Source: Phallusia fumigata (Eukaryota; Chordata; Ascidiacea; Phlebobranchia; Ascidiidae). Taken from it: a stretch of 64,000 nucleotides of DNA. The position numbers and the translations under genes were made by a program. The DNA lies in assembly GCA_008931825.1 (NCBI GenBank), contig QXVZ01016105.1:1-64000 (forward strand), in the 5' to 3' direction. Shown here one piece after another: positions 14,301-26,700 of this stretch (position 1 is its first letter; the number at the start of each line of letters is the position of its first letter). A model generated the notes under the pieces. That model did not search any database. It was given only the letters and a program-made list of their open reading frames with translations, and was not told the DNA's origin.

Positions 14301-16628
14301 ACGGTGCGAAAGTGAGAAACAATGCATAATTGCTGGTGGCCATCAAACTTTTGTTATGTCCATGAAACATATGCTGTTTTTCCCCAGGAACTGGTAACAA
14401 AACCAGCCTTGCGACACAGCGAACTGCTTTACGATTTTTTGTTGCCGTCAAGAGCCGAAGCGATTTCCAGGTTTGACAAGAAACTTTTGCCCGACGTCAA
14501 AATCGGAAAGTTTTTCCGTCGCGTTCCCACCAAGCTTGTTAAGGAGAAGGGCCAACACTTGGATGCTTTTCTTCAAACCTTCATACAATCGTGCGAATCG
14601 CCAAAACCTAAACCAGGGTGAGAGCCCAGGTCCATAGTTTTAATTAGGTTGTTCTTGTTGAAGTTGTTGGTAAAATCTTTACGTTTACGTATGATGTTTG
14701 GCTAGGATAGGGCATTGGTTCCCAAACAGGAAGGGTTTCCTCCACAGGGGAGAATTTTTAATTTAAGGATTTTTTACTTCGTAGTTAAGTTATACGTGAC
14801 AAGTGTAGTATTTCTTTTTGGTAGACAAGTGGTTCTATACCTTTTAATATTACTTTACATCACTTCTTGTCTAGTCGTTTTTGATATTGTAGTGAAGTCA
14901 TTGTATGCTATCTTTCTGTCCCCTAGTTAGAACTTTCCCACTTAAACGCTGACTATTACGTGTGGTACCAACAACATACGATTTGTTTGCAGGAAGTATG
15001 AACCGATCACTGATAACCCTGGGGTACAAATGGACCACAAGGTATGTACAAAAAGTTCTCCACAATGTGAAATATTTGTTAAACCACCATATGTTGTACG
15101 TTCAGTTGCACAGCGATCTTTTCCCGGAAAGTGATTGGCTGACAGACTCCTACGCTTTTCCTGTAAACAATAAGAAAAGCGAAAAAGATTACCTGACAGG
15201 CGTCTGCGACTATCTTATTTACATGGGTAAGTCACATTTGTGTATCGGTTTTAGTGCAATACTACTTGTGTTTTTGCGTGTACTGTGCAGCAACTCAAGT
15301 GTTCGACGCCGGAGAGCGAATCCACCGCATCATGTTGTGCTTTAAAACTCTTTTCAAAAACACCCTGGAGCCCTTCGTTCACGGGTAATGTTTGTTTGTT
15401 TCGTTTTTTACCTTGGGGCCGGAACAATGTCGATGTGCTCGCAATGACTCTACCGTCGAGTTACCTGCCTCATTGCAGTTCGGTTGGATCATTTTTTTTC
15501 GGTCAGAGAAATTTATGATTTCAAATTGGGTCAATGCATCGAGTCCACTGGGTTATAGCAATGCCGCTTAAGTTCTTGCTCAGGATTAGAACCCACAACC
15601 TTGCGAGCGCGCTAACCACTCAGCCATCTTGGCGGCTCTGATTCAGCACTATGCGACGCGCGTCTTCACTGCATAACAAGGCCTAACAATTATTTTGTAC
15701 TGTTTCGTCGCAGTTACCTGAAACAGAAGATCGACTGTTACCGACAGGAACATCACGTGGTTGATCTTATCCATCTTTTTCGCGACATCGTGTTTTTCCA
15801 CGACGCCCGACCTAGGTAAAAAAAACATGGAGATGTAGGAAAAGTTGAAAAAGTTTTACTCCACTGCGAAAGAAGTGCTCGTTTTTGTGCACAACTGACG
15901 TTTTGTACTAGCGAAATGTGATCACGTTGGAACACAAAGATGGCGTTTGCTAAGTTACTGTTCTGCCAAGGTTTTTGTGTTTTGGTGATTTTGGTTAATG
16001 TTAACCAGAGTTGCAACCTTTTCACATAGGGAGTCTGTACTTTCCTGTATTACAGCGCCATGTCAAACACTAGGTGTTGCAATTATGGGAAACACTGTGT
16101 TAAGGTGTTTCTTATACAAGACAGTGCTAGTTATTTTGTAATGTTTGTTTCTTTATGTCGGACAGGACTGACAAGGAGAAAACCCAGCGGCGCAATGAAA
16201 CTCTGCAGTGCTGGAAAGATTTTGTTCCAGGTAAAATGTCAATGAAGTGCCCACGAATCGGACTCGGATGTTTTTTTCGATGATCTATGTACCGTGGCGG
16301 CAATGCAAAAACGAATATTTGCCATTGACACCAACCAGAAATGTGTAGTCTTAAGTAATTTTTCTTTACAGGTCATTTCGTTAGGATCATTGGAAAGGAA
16401 AAACACGAAAAGGGATGTAGCAAAGTGTTCCAAATTTTGCAACAACCAAAACTAAATAAACAGGTATGGACGTGTATTACTGTGATAGCTAATGTGACAT
16501 TAGGTTTGTGCTTTATAAAAAGATAGGTTTATGTTTTTTCTTTGGCTACGCAGTTGGGCTACATTCTCTTGGACACCATTTTATTGGAATTGTTTCCGGA
16601 GTTGCAAAAGGAACAGGACGCAAATTAG
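8355..16628 (+). CDS. SNX14: Sorting nexin 14 (PXA-RGS-PX-nexin C, membrane anchored)
   Basis: 28 coding exons, total 2697 nt, 898 aa (human about 946). Exons: 8355-8422, 8612-8680, 8769-8823, 8890-8963, 9057-9135, 9267-9310, 9763-9850, 9940-10024, 10236-10383, 10457-10532, 10779-10823, 10884-10967, 11566-11680, 11827-11982, 12232-12356, 12423-12478, 12554-12645, 12720-12766, 13234-13414, 13988-14169, 14388-14617, 14993-15041, 15106-15226, 15291-15384, 15714-15815, 16166-16230, 16372-16463, 16554-16628. All phases close. Order: two N-terminal hydrophobic segments (residues 8-45), a CTVCGKEDC motif, PXA (about 95-305), RGS (305-455; [17 protein letters not shown]), PX (500-700; [14 protein letters not shown]), nexin C (716-898). 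SNX14 family proteins are ER-anchored and act at ER-lipid droplet and endolysosomal contacts. The least certain border is the 5' end of the 11566 exon. Confidence 0.95.
13800..13885 (+). repeat. tRNA-derived SINE-like fragment in SNX14 intron
   Basis: A perfect Pol III B-box-like core GGTTCGAATCC sits at 13859-13869 inside GGGTTCGAATCCCACC, the T-arm of a tRNA. The upstream CTAAAGCGG could be a decayed D-arm. No cloverleaf can be completed, so this is read as a SINE remnant rather than a working tRNA gene. It lies in the intron between the 13234 and 13988 exons. Confidence 0.45.
15560..15642 (-). repeat. tRNA-derived SINE-like fragment, minus strand, in SNX14 intron
   Basis: On the minus strand an A-box-like TGGCTGAGTGG (plus 15616-15626) is followed by TTAGCGCGC and a B-box-like GGTTCTAATCC (plus 15583-15593). 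The spacing and order are those of a Leu/Ser-type tRNA head. GCCGCC at the 5' side and GCGGC at the 3' side could form a short stem. No intact anticodon arm, so a SINE head or tRNA pseudogene. It lies in the intron between the 15291 and 15714 exons. Confidence 0.5.
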
Positions 16629-17809
16629 CATGAAGTTACTGAAAATCTACCTATTAAGTAGTGCAATATTCCGATCTGATGCTATCATGTTGTGTGCACA
16701 AATGTGTGTGTATACGTACTACAATGTGTTAAACTGGAAAATTGGTGCACTTTTCACACAAACTTATCATGGTTTACGTGCAATATGTTTCGTTTCTCGT
16801 CAGCACTTTGGATCTGTCTGATATGGAGTATATTTGTCTGTTGCAGTTGTGTTTGTCTTCGCCTAAAATTATCTGTGTTTTCGCTGTGTATTGTCTGTAG
16901 ATCAAACTGTGATGTTTAGCGATTATAACGTGAAACAAAAAGGTTGATGCTTATTTTACCTCAAAACTGTACACCTCCAGTCTCGAGTAAAGGCACTTCT
17001 GTGATCGATTTAATAACAATTGTTGGGTTACAAAATCCAATGTTACAGTCTGCAAATATGGGGTTTATTAAGCTTCTGCGTTTTGGCATCCACTTATATG
17101 TCGCACAACCTTATTTTGACAATGTTTTTTCAGTAGTTTTTTTCTGCGAACCACGTTATTAAAAAATATAAAATGGAATTTTAATTATTTTTTTACAACA
17201 AAATAACTTCTTTCGCGAGCAAGTCCACTGACCTAGGTTGAGGCCACACAAATATATGGGGTCCTCAAGCTTAAATCCCAATGAGGGTTTTTGGTCTTTG
17301 TCTTTGCTTTTGCTGCTCGTTAAGAGTTCAACTTCAACTGCCACAAAATTATGAGCACAGTGTACAAATTCGGTCTAACTTAAGCACGCAAACAGGCCAT
17401 GAAAATTTACCGTTGCTGCAGAGCAGTCCAACGTGCGAGGCCGCCCGGAAGAAAAAAAACGTTTACTTCAAAACATTCGTGAAATGTCGCATCCGTTTTT
17501 GTTTGACAGGAAGTCTTTGAGAAAAACGCGCGCAGTGCAGATGGTTAGGTGGGTTAATCGGTTTGTGTTGTCGACAGCCTACTTATATCATTAAGATCAG
17601 ATTAGTGTGTTTTTACCAGACAAATTCGAGCTAATGTACCCACTCTACCTGTATAACTCCAAGTGGTTAACATTTTGCCTCACAGTTACAGACTACAGTC
17701 AGTTCACTGGTTAGATTTAAACCTAGACATATTGCATCCATGTCTCTTCAATTGTGCTTTTTGTTTGTTTAAAGATCATTTTCTCACGCAGTTTTGTTTC
17801 TGCCTAATT
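16629..17809. other. SNX14 3' region and TMEM101 upstream region
   Basis: No convincing gene. Open frames up to about 96 codons follow the SNX14 stop, with low-complexity hydrophobic translations and no domain. An acceptor-like TTCTCACGCAG ends at 17791, 19 bases before the TMEM101 start, and could serve a 5' UTR intron or a trans-spliced leader. No repeats recognised. Confidence 0.5.
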
Positions 17810-18598
17810 ATGGCCTCTGGACTAATTGACATAAAAAAACTTAAGAGGAATTTTGCTGGATGTTTGTTAGCTGGAATTGCAAGATACCCTTTCTGGGATG
17901 CAGTATCAACAATGATGATTTTTGCTGAAATTGAAAACAAACAGAAAAAGGAAATTGACCTACCAAAATTGGCAATCTTTGCTGATGCAGGCTTGTTGAT
18001 ACTGCTGGGAACATTTATGTCATTCAAGCCAAACACACGTAGGGTTTGTGCAACTCTGGCTGCACTACAGCTCGTGGCTCGGACAGTTTTTCAGTATAAT
18101 GTACATGGCAACCTTCCTGATTACACCTTCAACCACATTTTGATGCGACACATAGGTGTTGTTGGCTCATACCTTGTCCTTGGGTCAGGTATTGGGGAAA
18201 ACAGAGCAAAACGCACTACAATATTTCACCTTGCTTGTTTGGTGTTCGGCATTCTGTTTGCGTCCCAAGCTACCTTACTCATGGCATCCAGTTTCGAGCA
18301 GAAATTTTTGGCATACTACTTACCTAAGCAGGTCAAAAAAATCATCAGCTTTAGTATCATAAAATCTTTCTTTGCTGTTTGCTTGGCAGTGTGTGCCTGT
18401 GTCTTTATTCTGCAAACAAAAGGTTTTGTTTCTGCAAAGAAGTTTGTAACAATCTTCTGGCTTTGTCTTTGCTTGCCAGGTGATGTCATGGCCAGGTATT
18501 GGGCAAACGATGTGCTACCATGGGTAGTTTATCGACTTGGGGTGTCGAGTGCTTGCACTGCAGCAGGACTGTTGGTGATTTTTGTTTCAGATTGTTAG
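17810..18598 (+). CDS. TMEM101: Transmembrane protein 101
   Basis: Uninterrupted 262-aa frame (human TMEM101 is about 257 aa). Family matches run along the length: RYPFWDAVSTMMIFAE against the human CPFWGCFSQLMLYAE, GTFMSFKPNTRR, AALQLV, VGSYLVLGSGIGE and a C-terminal DVMARYWANDV region. About eight hydrophobic segments fit a multipass membrane protein; the precise molecular role is poorly known. The start at 17810 (MASGL) was preferred over an upstream in-frame codon at 17663 because it matches the family N-terminus and follows an acceptor-like AG at 17790-17791. The gene has no introns in its coding part, unlike its neighbour SNX14, and is markedly poor in CpG. Confidence 0.93.
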   Translation: MASGLIDIKKLKRNFAGCLLAGIARYPFWDAVSTMMIFAEIENKQKKEIDLPKLAIFADAGLLILLGTFMSFKPNTRRVCATLAALQLVARTVFQYNVHGNLPDYTFNHILMRHIGVVGSYLVLGSGIGENRAKRTTIFHLACLVFGILFASQATLLMASSFEQKFLAYYLPKQVKKIISFSIIKSFFAVCLAVCACVFILQTKGFVSAKKFVTIFWLCLCLPGDVMARYWANDVLPWVVYRLGVSSACTAAGLLVIFVSDC

Positions 18599-19252
18599 CA
18601 TTTTGCATTGTACACTGCCAGTTATTGTATTCACAAATACTGCATGTAGCTACAGTAAAAAGTGATTGATGAGATAAAACAAAATTGCATTCCTAAATTT
18701 AAAAAAGAACAGTATGTTGGTTCCTACATCATTAGTAACAGTGGTGTGTATGTAAGTGGTTGTTATCAATCATGTTGTAAAATACTTTTATCGGTTGCAT
18801 TTTTATCAATAATGTTCAATTTAATTTGCATAAATATGTAGGACTAGTGACTAACTGTACATTATCATTACTGATATAAAAGTTACAGAAACTTTTTATT
18901 TTTTTTGTATTCAAATGTGAAAATCTGTGAAATGCACATGTTATGTTTGATAAAAGTCGATCATCTAAAACTGTGGCTTGATGAAGCTAAAACAAATATA
19001 TTGTTACACGGATATGTTTTTTTATCTTGTGCTAATATTGATCCAGAGCTGTTTACCTAAATGGAATTATTTTTCACATTTTTAATCTATTTAGGTGTGA
19101 TTGTTTTGTGTACATAATATTTTGTGTTGATGATCAGTTTATTGTTTCATTTTTCTTGTTGCAATAATCCAGGGACAGTATCTGTCTAAATTTTGCAAAC
19201 CAATGGCACCATTCACAACAAATTGATAGTTAGAAAATAGGCCACAAACAAC
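18599..19252. other. TMEM101 3' UTR and spacer
   Basis: Very AT-rich sequence between the TMEM101 stop and the acylphosphatase start. No gene, repeat or clear canonical AATAAA was recognised; the acylphosphatase promoter must lie here. Confidence 0.5.
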
Positions 19253-19708
19253 ATGTCTTTAAAATTTGTAAAGTTTGAAGTGTCTGGAAAAGTCCAAGGG
19301 GTTTTCTTCCGCAAAGTAAGTGTTGAAATCTAAATGTATTTCTATAGTTTTCTGTTGTTAACACAAATTTTGGATTGCTGCAGTACACTAAAAAGACTTG
19401 TGACAAACATGGTGTCCGAGGATGGGTTTTGAACACTGACCATCAAACCGTACAAGGTGTCCTGGAGGGTCCCGATCCCTCTGTAAGAACGGTGTTAGTC
19501 ACAATTTGGTGATATATTTTAAGTTTAAATCAACGTTACATTCACTTTGTTGTTTTTTTGCAGCAAACATTGGCTTCAAAAAGTTGGCAGCCCAAAGTCA
19601 CACATTGACAAATGTGTGTTCTTGGATGAAAAAGTGGTGCAAACAAAGCAGTTCTCTTTTTTTGAAATCATCAAAAATACAGAGGAAGTAAAAAGGCGGA
19701 CATTTTAA
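19253..19708 (+). CDS. ACYP: Acylphosphatase
   Basis: Hydrolyses acyl phosphates in the cytosol. Exons 19253-19315 and 19384-19482 encode MSLKFVKFEVSGKVQGVFFRK and the following strand, with the phosphate loop around KVQGVFFRK (catalytic Arg) and the conserved Asn in GWVLNT. The last exon (19564-19708) encodes WLQKVGSPKSHIDKCVF and the closing FSFFEII strand, stop at 19706. Joining exon 2 directly to the last exon shifts the frame and stops at once. Inserting the 11 nt at 19524-19534 restores both frame and the usual nine residues between GP and WL. The micro-exon needs a 29-nt downstream intron, which is unusually short, so a base error or a broken gene remains possible. Expected product 105 aa. 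It faces the 3' end of the RhoGEF gene. Confidence 0.85.
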
Positions 19709-20745
19709 ACCTATCTGCTGACTGTGAATTTCTTAAACCATGACACTGTGAAATGGTGCTAAAACTGTCTTTTTTACATTACACATGAAAGATAGAAAGT
19801 AGAGTACTTTGTTTTTATTTTCAAGCTGTATACTGAAGCAAAAGCTTGTACGTCTGGCAGTACGAATGTAGTTGTGCAAGAAAAAAGGCGTAGAAAACAC
19901 AGTTAAACTGAATTAAAAAGAGAAAAATCTGTTGCAGAAGCATGCGTGGGAGCGAAGGGCTGAACAGGAACGAAGCGTTGGCCATTGTCATAAAACCCAG
20001 ACTACACCTGCAAAATATAACAAAATGGTTAAATTTCCGAACCAGTGTACAAGAACAGTTTTTTTAGCTTTTAATACATTTTATCACAGTCCTACACCAT
20101 GCTACGTTATTTCCAGTAAAACTACTGCATTAAAAGCAACGGTATGGAGTGCATGATCTATGACCCATATCATTTCACAATGTCACATACAAAAGCGTGC
20201 ATTATCACTTGTTCTGACAGATACAAATTGATCTTAACCGGATTGGTCATGTAATGAACTTACTGGTTACGTGATGACGTTGTCAGTGTTAGTCCAGTAA
20301 ACTGATGCGATCACAGATCCGTGTGCAAATGCTGCATGCAACGGATTGTACTGGGTTAGATTGAACGCATGCTCGATGACAAAACGGCAATTACCTCACA
20401 CACCAGGCATGATAATTACCGCAACCAACACAATGCAATAAACTAACTTCAAAACTCTTTACATGCACCGCTTTGCAATCTTAAAAGTATTTTTCTGACG
20501 AGCCTTGTGCAGTGTTGGTAGGAGGCTATTGAGTTTTGTGTTTGACTGCACTAAACTCGCGAGCGCTTAAAGATTGCAAAGCTGTCCATGTGACAAGCGC
20601 TACTGGAAACTATTACACCACTAGTATTAGTGTTATGCGATTCTACTCGGCTAACAGTTAAACGTGACAAGTGTTGTAACTTATGAATGTGATGAAAAAA
20701 TGTATGTATATGTCATGTTAGTGTAAAGGACGAGGTTAAGCTTAC
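19709..20745. other. Convergent 3' regions of ACYP and the RhoGEF
   Basis: The 3' UTRs of the two converging genes should lie here. The terminal exon of the RhoGEF was not found with confidence. One weak option on the minus strand starts at 20213 after an acceptor-like CTGTCAG and would add only Asn-Lys and a stop (20205-20207). No repeat recognised. Confidence 0.4.
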
Positions 20746-23700
20746 CGTGGTAACGTATTGCTTGGCGGTGTCGTTCTTGACCTCCTCCGTGGAGTTTTCT
20801 TCCGTTGATTGGTCTTCGCTTGGAGTTTCTGTAAATACAAATTGAGAGTTTAGTATTGGCCATGCAAAGTTTTTGTCCTGTAGATTAACGTCAGGTCGTG
20901 GTACAGGCCAACACACACGAAGCTATAGTTAAATTCGAACTACCACTTCAGACCAATAAAAGCAACTGTTTAAAATCACTTTAAGCCTACATGCCCCTCA
21001 AAAGGTGTAGAAAACGTCGTCGGTGATATATATGTTAGTTTTGAAGACTCACCACTTTCTTCGTCCTCGGCGATGGCATGAAAGTCACAGTAAGCCATTG
21101 GCGGGGAGTTATTGAAGACTGAAGAGCGCGAAGACTCCTTGTTTGGCCACGAGGCCAACGTCAGGGACGACACAAGTTGATTGCCCCCCGAGCCGACCGA
21201 AGAGGTGGAGGAAGAAGTTGAAATGATGGAGTGAGGACGTTTGCTGTTCAGGCCGACGTTGTCGAAAGCAGAAACCGCGATCGAGGCTCTGGTTCGGGAT
21301 TTCAGCAGTCGGTCTGACATAAACTTGTCCCCTGGCGGCGAGGTGGTAACTGATCGGTTCACTATGGTGTTTTCGCCCGAGTCGGCGAGGTCGATGTGGG
21401 GCTTACTACCTATGCCCATGCTCGTCATTTCGTTTTTTCGATGATCTGTAAATGCGAACAGTAGCGTTACCTCAGATGCCAAGTTGCACCGTGCTGAAGC
21501 CGTTTCCTAACAGATACCCAATTTAACGACGAGCTTAATATATTTTGGGCTACCAGTTCTTGGTATAAAGTCGCGCTTAACTTACCCTTGTTGCGCAGTG
21601 CCTGCTTCCACAGCAAGCCTCGAATTTCCTCGACCCACGCGCGTTTAATAGCTCGCGTCGAACTTTGCAGAACAAAGTTGTCTTGTGTCAACTGCGATCT
21701 CCGTCGGCGGAACCAGATCTCGAATTTGAAACCGGAATCGCCGATGTTCTCCGTCATTCCAATCTCCGCAGTCTACGAATGAACAAGTTTTTTCAACCAT
21801 TATGTAATGTACAAGTGGTGATACCGCTCAAAGGAGAATCGCCGTTTTAATGTACTTTCAACGATGTACATATAGAACATTGTTTTAAGATTCTATTATT
21901 ATTGTACCAAAGGGATTGGCGGCCCCATAGTAACTACCTCGATCCATCAATTGTGCCCTTCTTTTTTGGGCCTCCTAACGTTTTAACGCAGCTATTTCCG
22001 GGCGGGTGAGTAATTTTGTGCTATTGTGTCGCTATGTTCTCTCACCAAGGGAAAAAACTCAACTCAACTAAAAACACCATCAAAAATCACAAATGTTTGC
22101 GTAAGTATGTTACTGGTGGCTTACCTTGTAACTGCATTTATACTGGTATGTATCGTGACCGCCATGTACGTGGATAGGTTTGCTGAATAGTATCAGCTCT
22201 TCGAACAGGAAAACCCTTCTGATAATTTTCCTTCGTCCAGTCAGAATAACGAACTGTTCCTGCCGCAGCAGATTTCCTTGTTCTTTCAAGTTCACGTCGC
22301 AATCTCGTATTGAATCCATCGTAAGCAAATCGTTTCCATGGCGAAGCTGGAATTTCACCAACTCCTCAGCATCTTTGAGATTCCTTTCTTCGACACCAGT
22401 CAGTTTCTTGGCCATTCCGTGAAGGAGAAGAGCGTATTTACCTGAAAAGGGGTGAAAATACGCTAAAAAACAGTGAAAACGGCAAAACTTATACACCTAT
22501 TTTAAATGTTTTCATGTGGTTTGAATTTACAGCATGAGAATGTAAAGCTAAATTATGAATCTTCGTACCCATTCTTTGAACAGGCTTAAGCAAGTATGAC
22601 GCCAAATCCATTTTGTCTCCCAATTCCACTTGCTTGGCTCGAAAGAATTCGTTGCCGTGTTCTTGCAGGAGTTGATCAGATTGTGGCTTGTTCTTGCTGT
22701 ACAGCGCGTACAAACTAAAGCTGTCCTTCTGCACGACAAAAAGAAACAAATGCTCAATCCAAAGCAGAAAACTTGGTTCTGAACGATGACCAATGGTGCA
22801 TTAGTTGTAACGTTTACACAAAACTACAGTTAAACTGAACACGATCATCGCGTTTAGCAGGTCGAAAATGAAGTTAAAAATCTACTTACGTGCTTTTGAA
22901 ATGCCTTTGCAACCTGCAGCGCGTCGCCATGGCAATCCTCGAGGTCCTTAAGGAAGTATATTGAGTGGAAATCCGCGATTTTCTCGATGTTGCCGAAAAT
23001 CACGTTGCGCTTACATCTAAGTGCTTGCGGGATATCGAGACGACCCATCTCCGGGATGTAGTTCTGAAACACAATTGGTCATACACAGTTACTATGGAAT
23101 ACAGAAGTTTTATTTTTGACCCAGTTGCGTTAATTACACAGATAACATGCCAGTGGATTTTGACTGAGTGTGATTTTTACTTGAATAAAACGTGGTTAGC
23201 ATTGATAAGATTTCTATGATTTCTTACCTCGATGACGTAATTAAGTGAGCGGACGTACTCTCGTTCTGTGGAGATCAACTCCTCAATCATAAGCGAGATT
23301 TTCCTGCGCATAGGAACAAATTAGAAAAAAATATGTCATAAACACACGCATTGTATAATCCCAACACTGAAAACTCACGATTTTCCATCTGGATTACTCT
23401 CCTTGACCGGCACAGGAGAGCCGATGGTGATACCGGACTGCGAGTGATTTAGAATCGTCTTCTGCATCTGCTGCCCAGGCATACTCGCCGACTTCTTCAG
23501 CATCTTGCGCGCCGGCTTGAGTCGCGACGCCGGGAGTTCCCCGACTCCGTCACTCAGCTCTGACGTCATACTTCCGTTGACGTCACACGAGGAGGAGTCG
23601 AACGACACCGATGAGGATGTATCGTCAACTGATATGTTGCTGGTCGTCGATTGTATGCTATTGCGATGGTTTTGAACGTCGCTAGGTGGCGCACTGGAGT

Positions 23701-26700
23701 CGAAGTGTTTGCTTGTGTTGTGTTTACTGCTGCTGTGGTCCAGCTTCTCGCGGTTTTTCATGCGAAACGAAGTGCTTCGCTTCTTTTGCGAGCTCAGCTT
23801 GATCTGGGCTTTTGCCTGCAATGTGAGAAGGTTAAGTCTGGTGGGTCGACAAACATGGTTATCGAAAAAACATGTGTATTGGCTGGTAAACATCGGTTTC
23901 AACCTTTAACATCCTTGTTTCCTCCGCTAATCTGCTATTGACAAGTAAATGGAAACATAATGTTAGAAACCACAGTGAACCATTAAAACAGCACACACCG
24001 ACAACGTCTAAAGAGCTGCATCGAAGCAACCAAATTTTTCCTTTGGCAACAAGGTGGTTTTCCGTCTAACACATAGGTAAGTATAACAACATAAACGTTT
24101 GTCTACCTTGGCTATCAAGTCCCGTCGTTTGGTGAAAAGGTCAGCGGTCTCCACGCACTTCTGCTCAGCGAACTCGCACTGCCGGAGACACTTCTGGTTG
24201 CCATAGCGACGAGCCAGCTCGCGCATCTCATCAAAGCGACACTGTGAAGGGCGACAACAACCTTTCATGCTTTTGTTATCCCACGAAGCCACAAAAGTCT
24301 TCGCTTATCTCACTCGCCCACGGCTTTCATAAGGCCACGCCAATGTACGCTATTTGTTTGCGTTTCTCACATCAACACAAAATGCGTAGGCAGAAATCGT
24401 TACAGCCAAATCACGACCTTCGCTTAACGTGCATGGAAACATGGCGAGCGCAGGTGGGTTTAGAACCAGAGACCTCTAGGACAGGGGTCTTTATTCCAAA
24501 TTTATCATGTACAACAAGACGCAACGTGACATATACATGGTTTTTGCTTGAGTGCGGGTCATTACACAGTGTCAACAACCTAACATGCAGATCCAACAAG
24601 CTCACCCGTGGGATAGCCGGGTGTTGATCCATGTAGTCGTCGAATTGCGTCAGCAGTTTGTCACATGACTCGCTCGTCAGACAGGATTCCATGTTGAGCA
24701 TAGCGACAAACTTCATGCCGTCCAGTGCCCACGAATACGCCTAGCAATAAATAGAAGGGTATTTAACATTTACTGTTTACCTTGAAACAGTGAGTCACAT
24801 ATGTAATACCGAAGACTGAATGCAAAACGGCCCTAAGGGGATTAGTAAGACAAAATGGAATGAAGTGTAGCCCTGAGCGTTTATGGCGTTTCATTGTCAT
24901 TGCTACAAAGTTTGATGTATTTTAGGCGCAAGACTTGTTCTTATCGACGCCAATCACTAACAGAACACCTCAAAATGCGATTATGATGGGCAGGAGAATA
25001 TGTTTTGCTCCCCGACAAAATTTAGTCATGAGTTCGAAAATACCGTCAACTGCGTGAGCGCGCAGACAAATGACGCTCGTGAAATTTCGAATTTCTGGCC
25101 TCAGAAACCAGGTTTTGCGTCATTTCCAACGTGCCGTGTTGCGCCCCTGTCTGAACTATGCCCTCGGGGTGTGAAACATCTGAGCGACCCACCGCAATCT
25201 AAAGCCACGCCGTATACAACATCTGACAAGGCTTTTGCACACAAGGTTTGCACGCATTAGGTGGTTTTCGACTCTAACTCATTCAAGTAGTTCTACATAC
25301 CCTCCCAAAACAATTCCACGTACGATTTTTCAATACAATTTTCAGCCCACTTTCAACGATTGACAGCACGAAGCCCTTGCGCGTGCATTTATGAATACAG
25401 GCTTTACCGACAGGTACAAAAACTTCCGATGTCAAGCTAGCGCTAATCCCAGCCCTAACGTGCAATTAGGAGAGGTTAAAACTGCGCGTTTGGTGCCAGC
25501 TTCGCGAGTTAGAGGGCCATGAGGCCCCTTAAACGCCGTTCGAGGGCCGGTAATTGCAAGCAATAAACCTGTTAACTGGTATAGGGCAACACGCCCAAAA
25601 CCAAGCAAGGGTTTTGTAACCGGATATGTATTTACCCGCGTGTCGCATTTAAGACCACAATTACACGAATTATAGAACACGGCCAGATGTTCTAAATGCG
25701 AACAGTTTATGTTTCCGCTTCTTTGCACTATTGCTTGCTTCGAAAACAAAGTGTTCAACGGCGTCGATATTTTGCTCGCAGCGGATACGGGTAATAATTG
25801 ATGGCCGCTTTCGCTGCGAAAATTTATTTTGATAATGTCACAGACAAGTTCATGCTACCGAAACGCCTTCATTATTTTGTGCCACCGATGTGAATACGCC
25901 TTTTATTTGTTAGCACAAACATGCGAAATTCATCTTGTATCCCTGGATGCCCTGTTATTAACAGTTGACTGTTACATAACAACGTCACATTAGATCTTGG
26001 GAACACTATAGCCTCTTGAAGTCATACAAAAACTAGAAGGGTGGCTTTCACCATATTGCCATTCCATCACTCAATTTATTATGGATATATTTTCACTACA
26101 TTTTTCACATTGCGTCCCGTAGTTACCTTAAGCTTTTTTATGGCCTGATTGTTTCTGCAAGAAGAAACGCGTGGGTCCCCACACATACCAAGCTAAAGAT
26201 TGTCACGGATACTTTAAATAAGTTTCATCAAATCTGTTGATGGGACCCGTCGAGACCGTGTAAGACGATACATGTGGCTTTAATGCCGGTTTTCGTGCGT
26301 CAACCAAAAACAACCAAGACTTCTAAACGCAGAAGCACCAGGTGGCAGACCAGAGTCTACTCGAATAACATGCGGAAATAAAATCCACGAAAGTAACCCA
26401 AAGGGTCATCACATATACTCTCCGGGTTTTGATATACAGTGGCCCCGGGGGCAAATAAGAGTTTCGCGTTGCCACCGCGGCACATGTTATTAAATCGACT
26501 CTTCGTCGCAATGCCATTGTTCCGTCATAATTCCTTGATATCGTGTCTGCTTTCATGTGCCCGAAGCGCATAGCGCTCTTATATGGGGAAATATGCGGCG
26601 CGGACAATGGCTCTGACGAAACCGGGACTGTTAGCAATGTAGAGTTGCCAGCGCGATAAGAAACACTGCATTGCATTTTCTGACCCTGAGGTATTGGTTT

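Noticed and set aside
17663-17809. Longer N-terminus for TMEM101 from 17663
   Set aside because: The extra 49 residues do not match the family, and an acceptor-like AG lies at 17790-17791, before the family-matching ATG at 17810.
24400-24510. Possible third tRNA-like relic (GGTTCTAAACC on the minus strand)
   Set aside because: Only a weak B-box-like word; no A box at a suitable distance.
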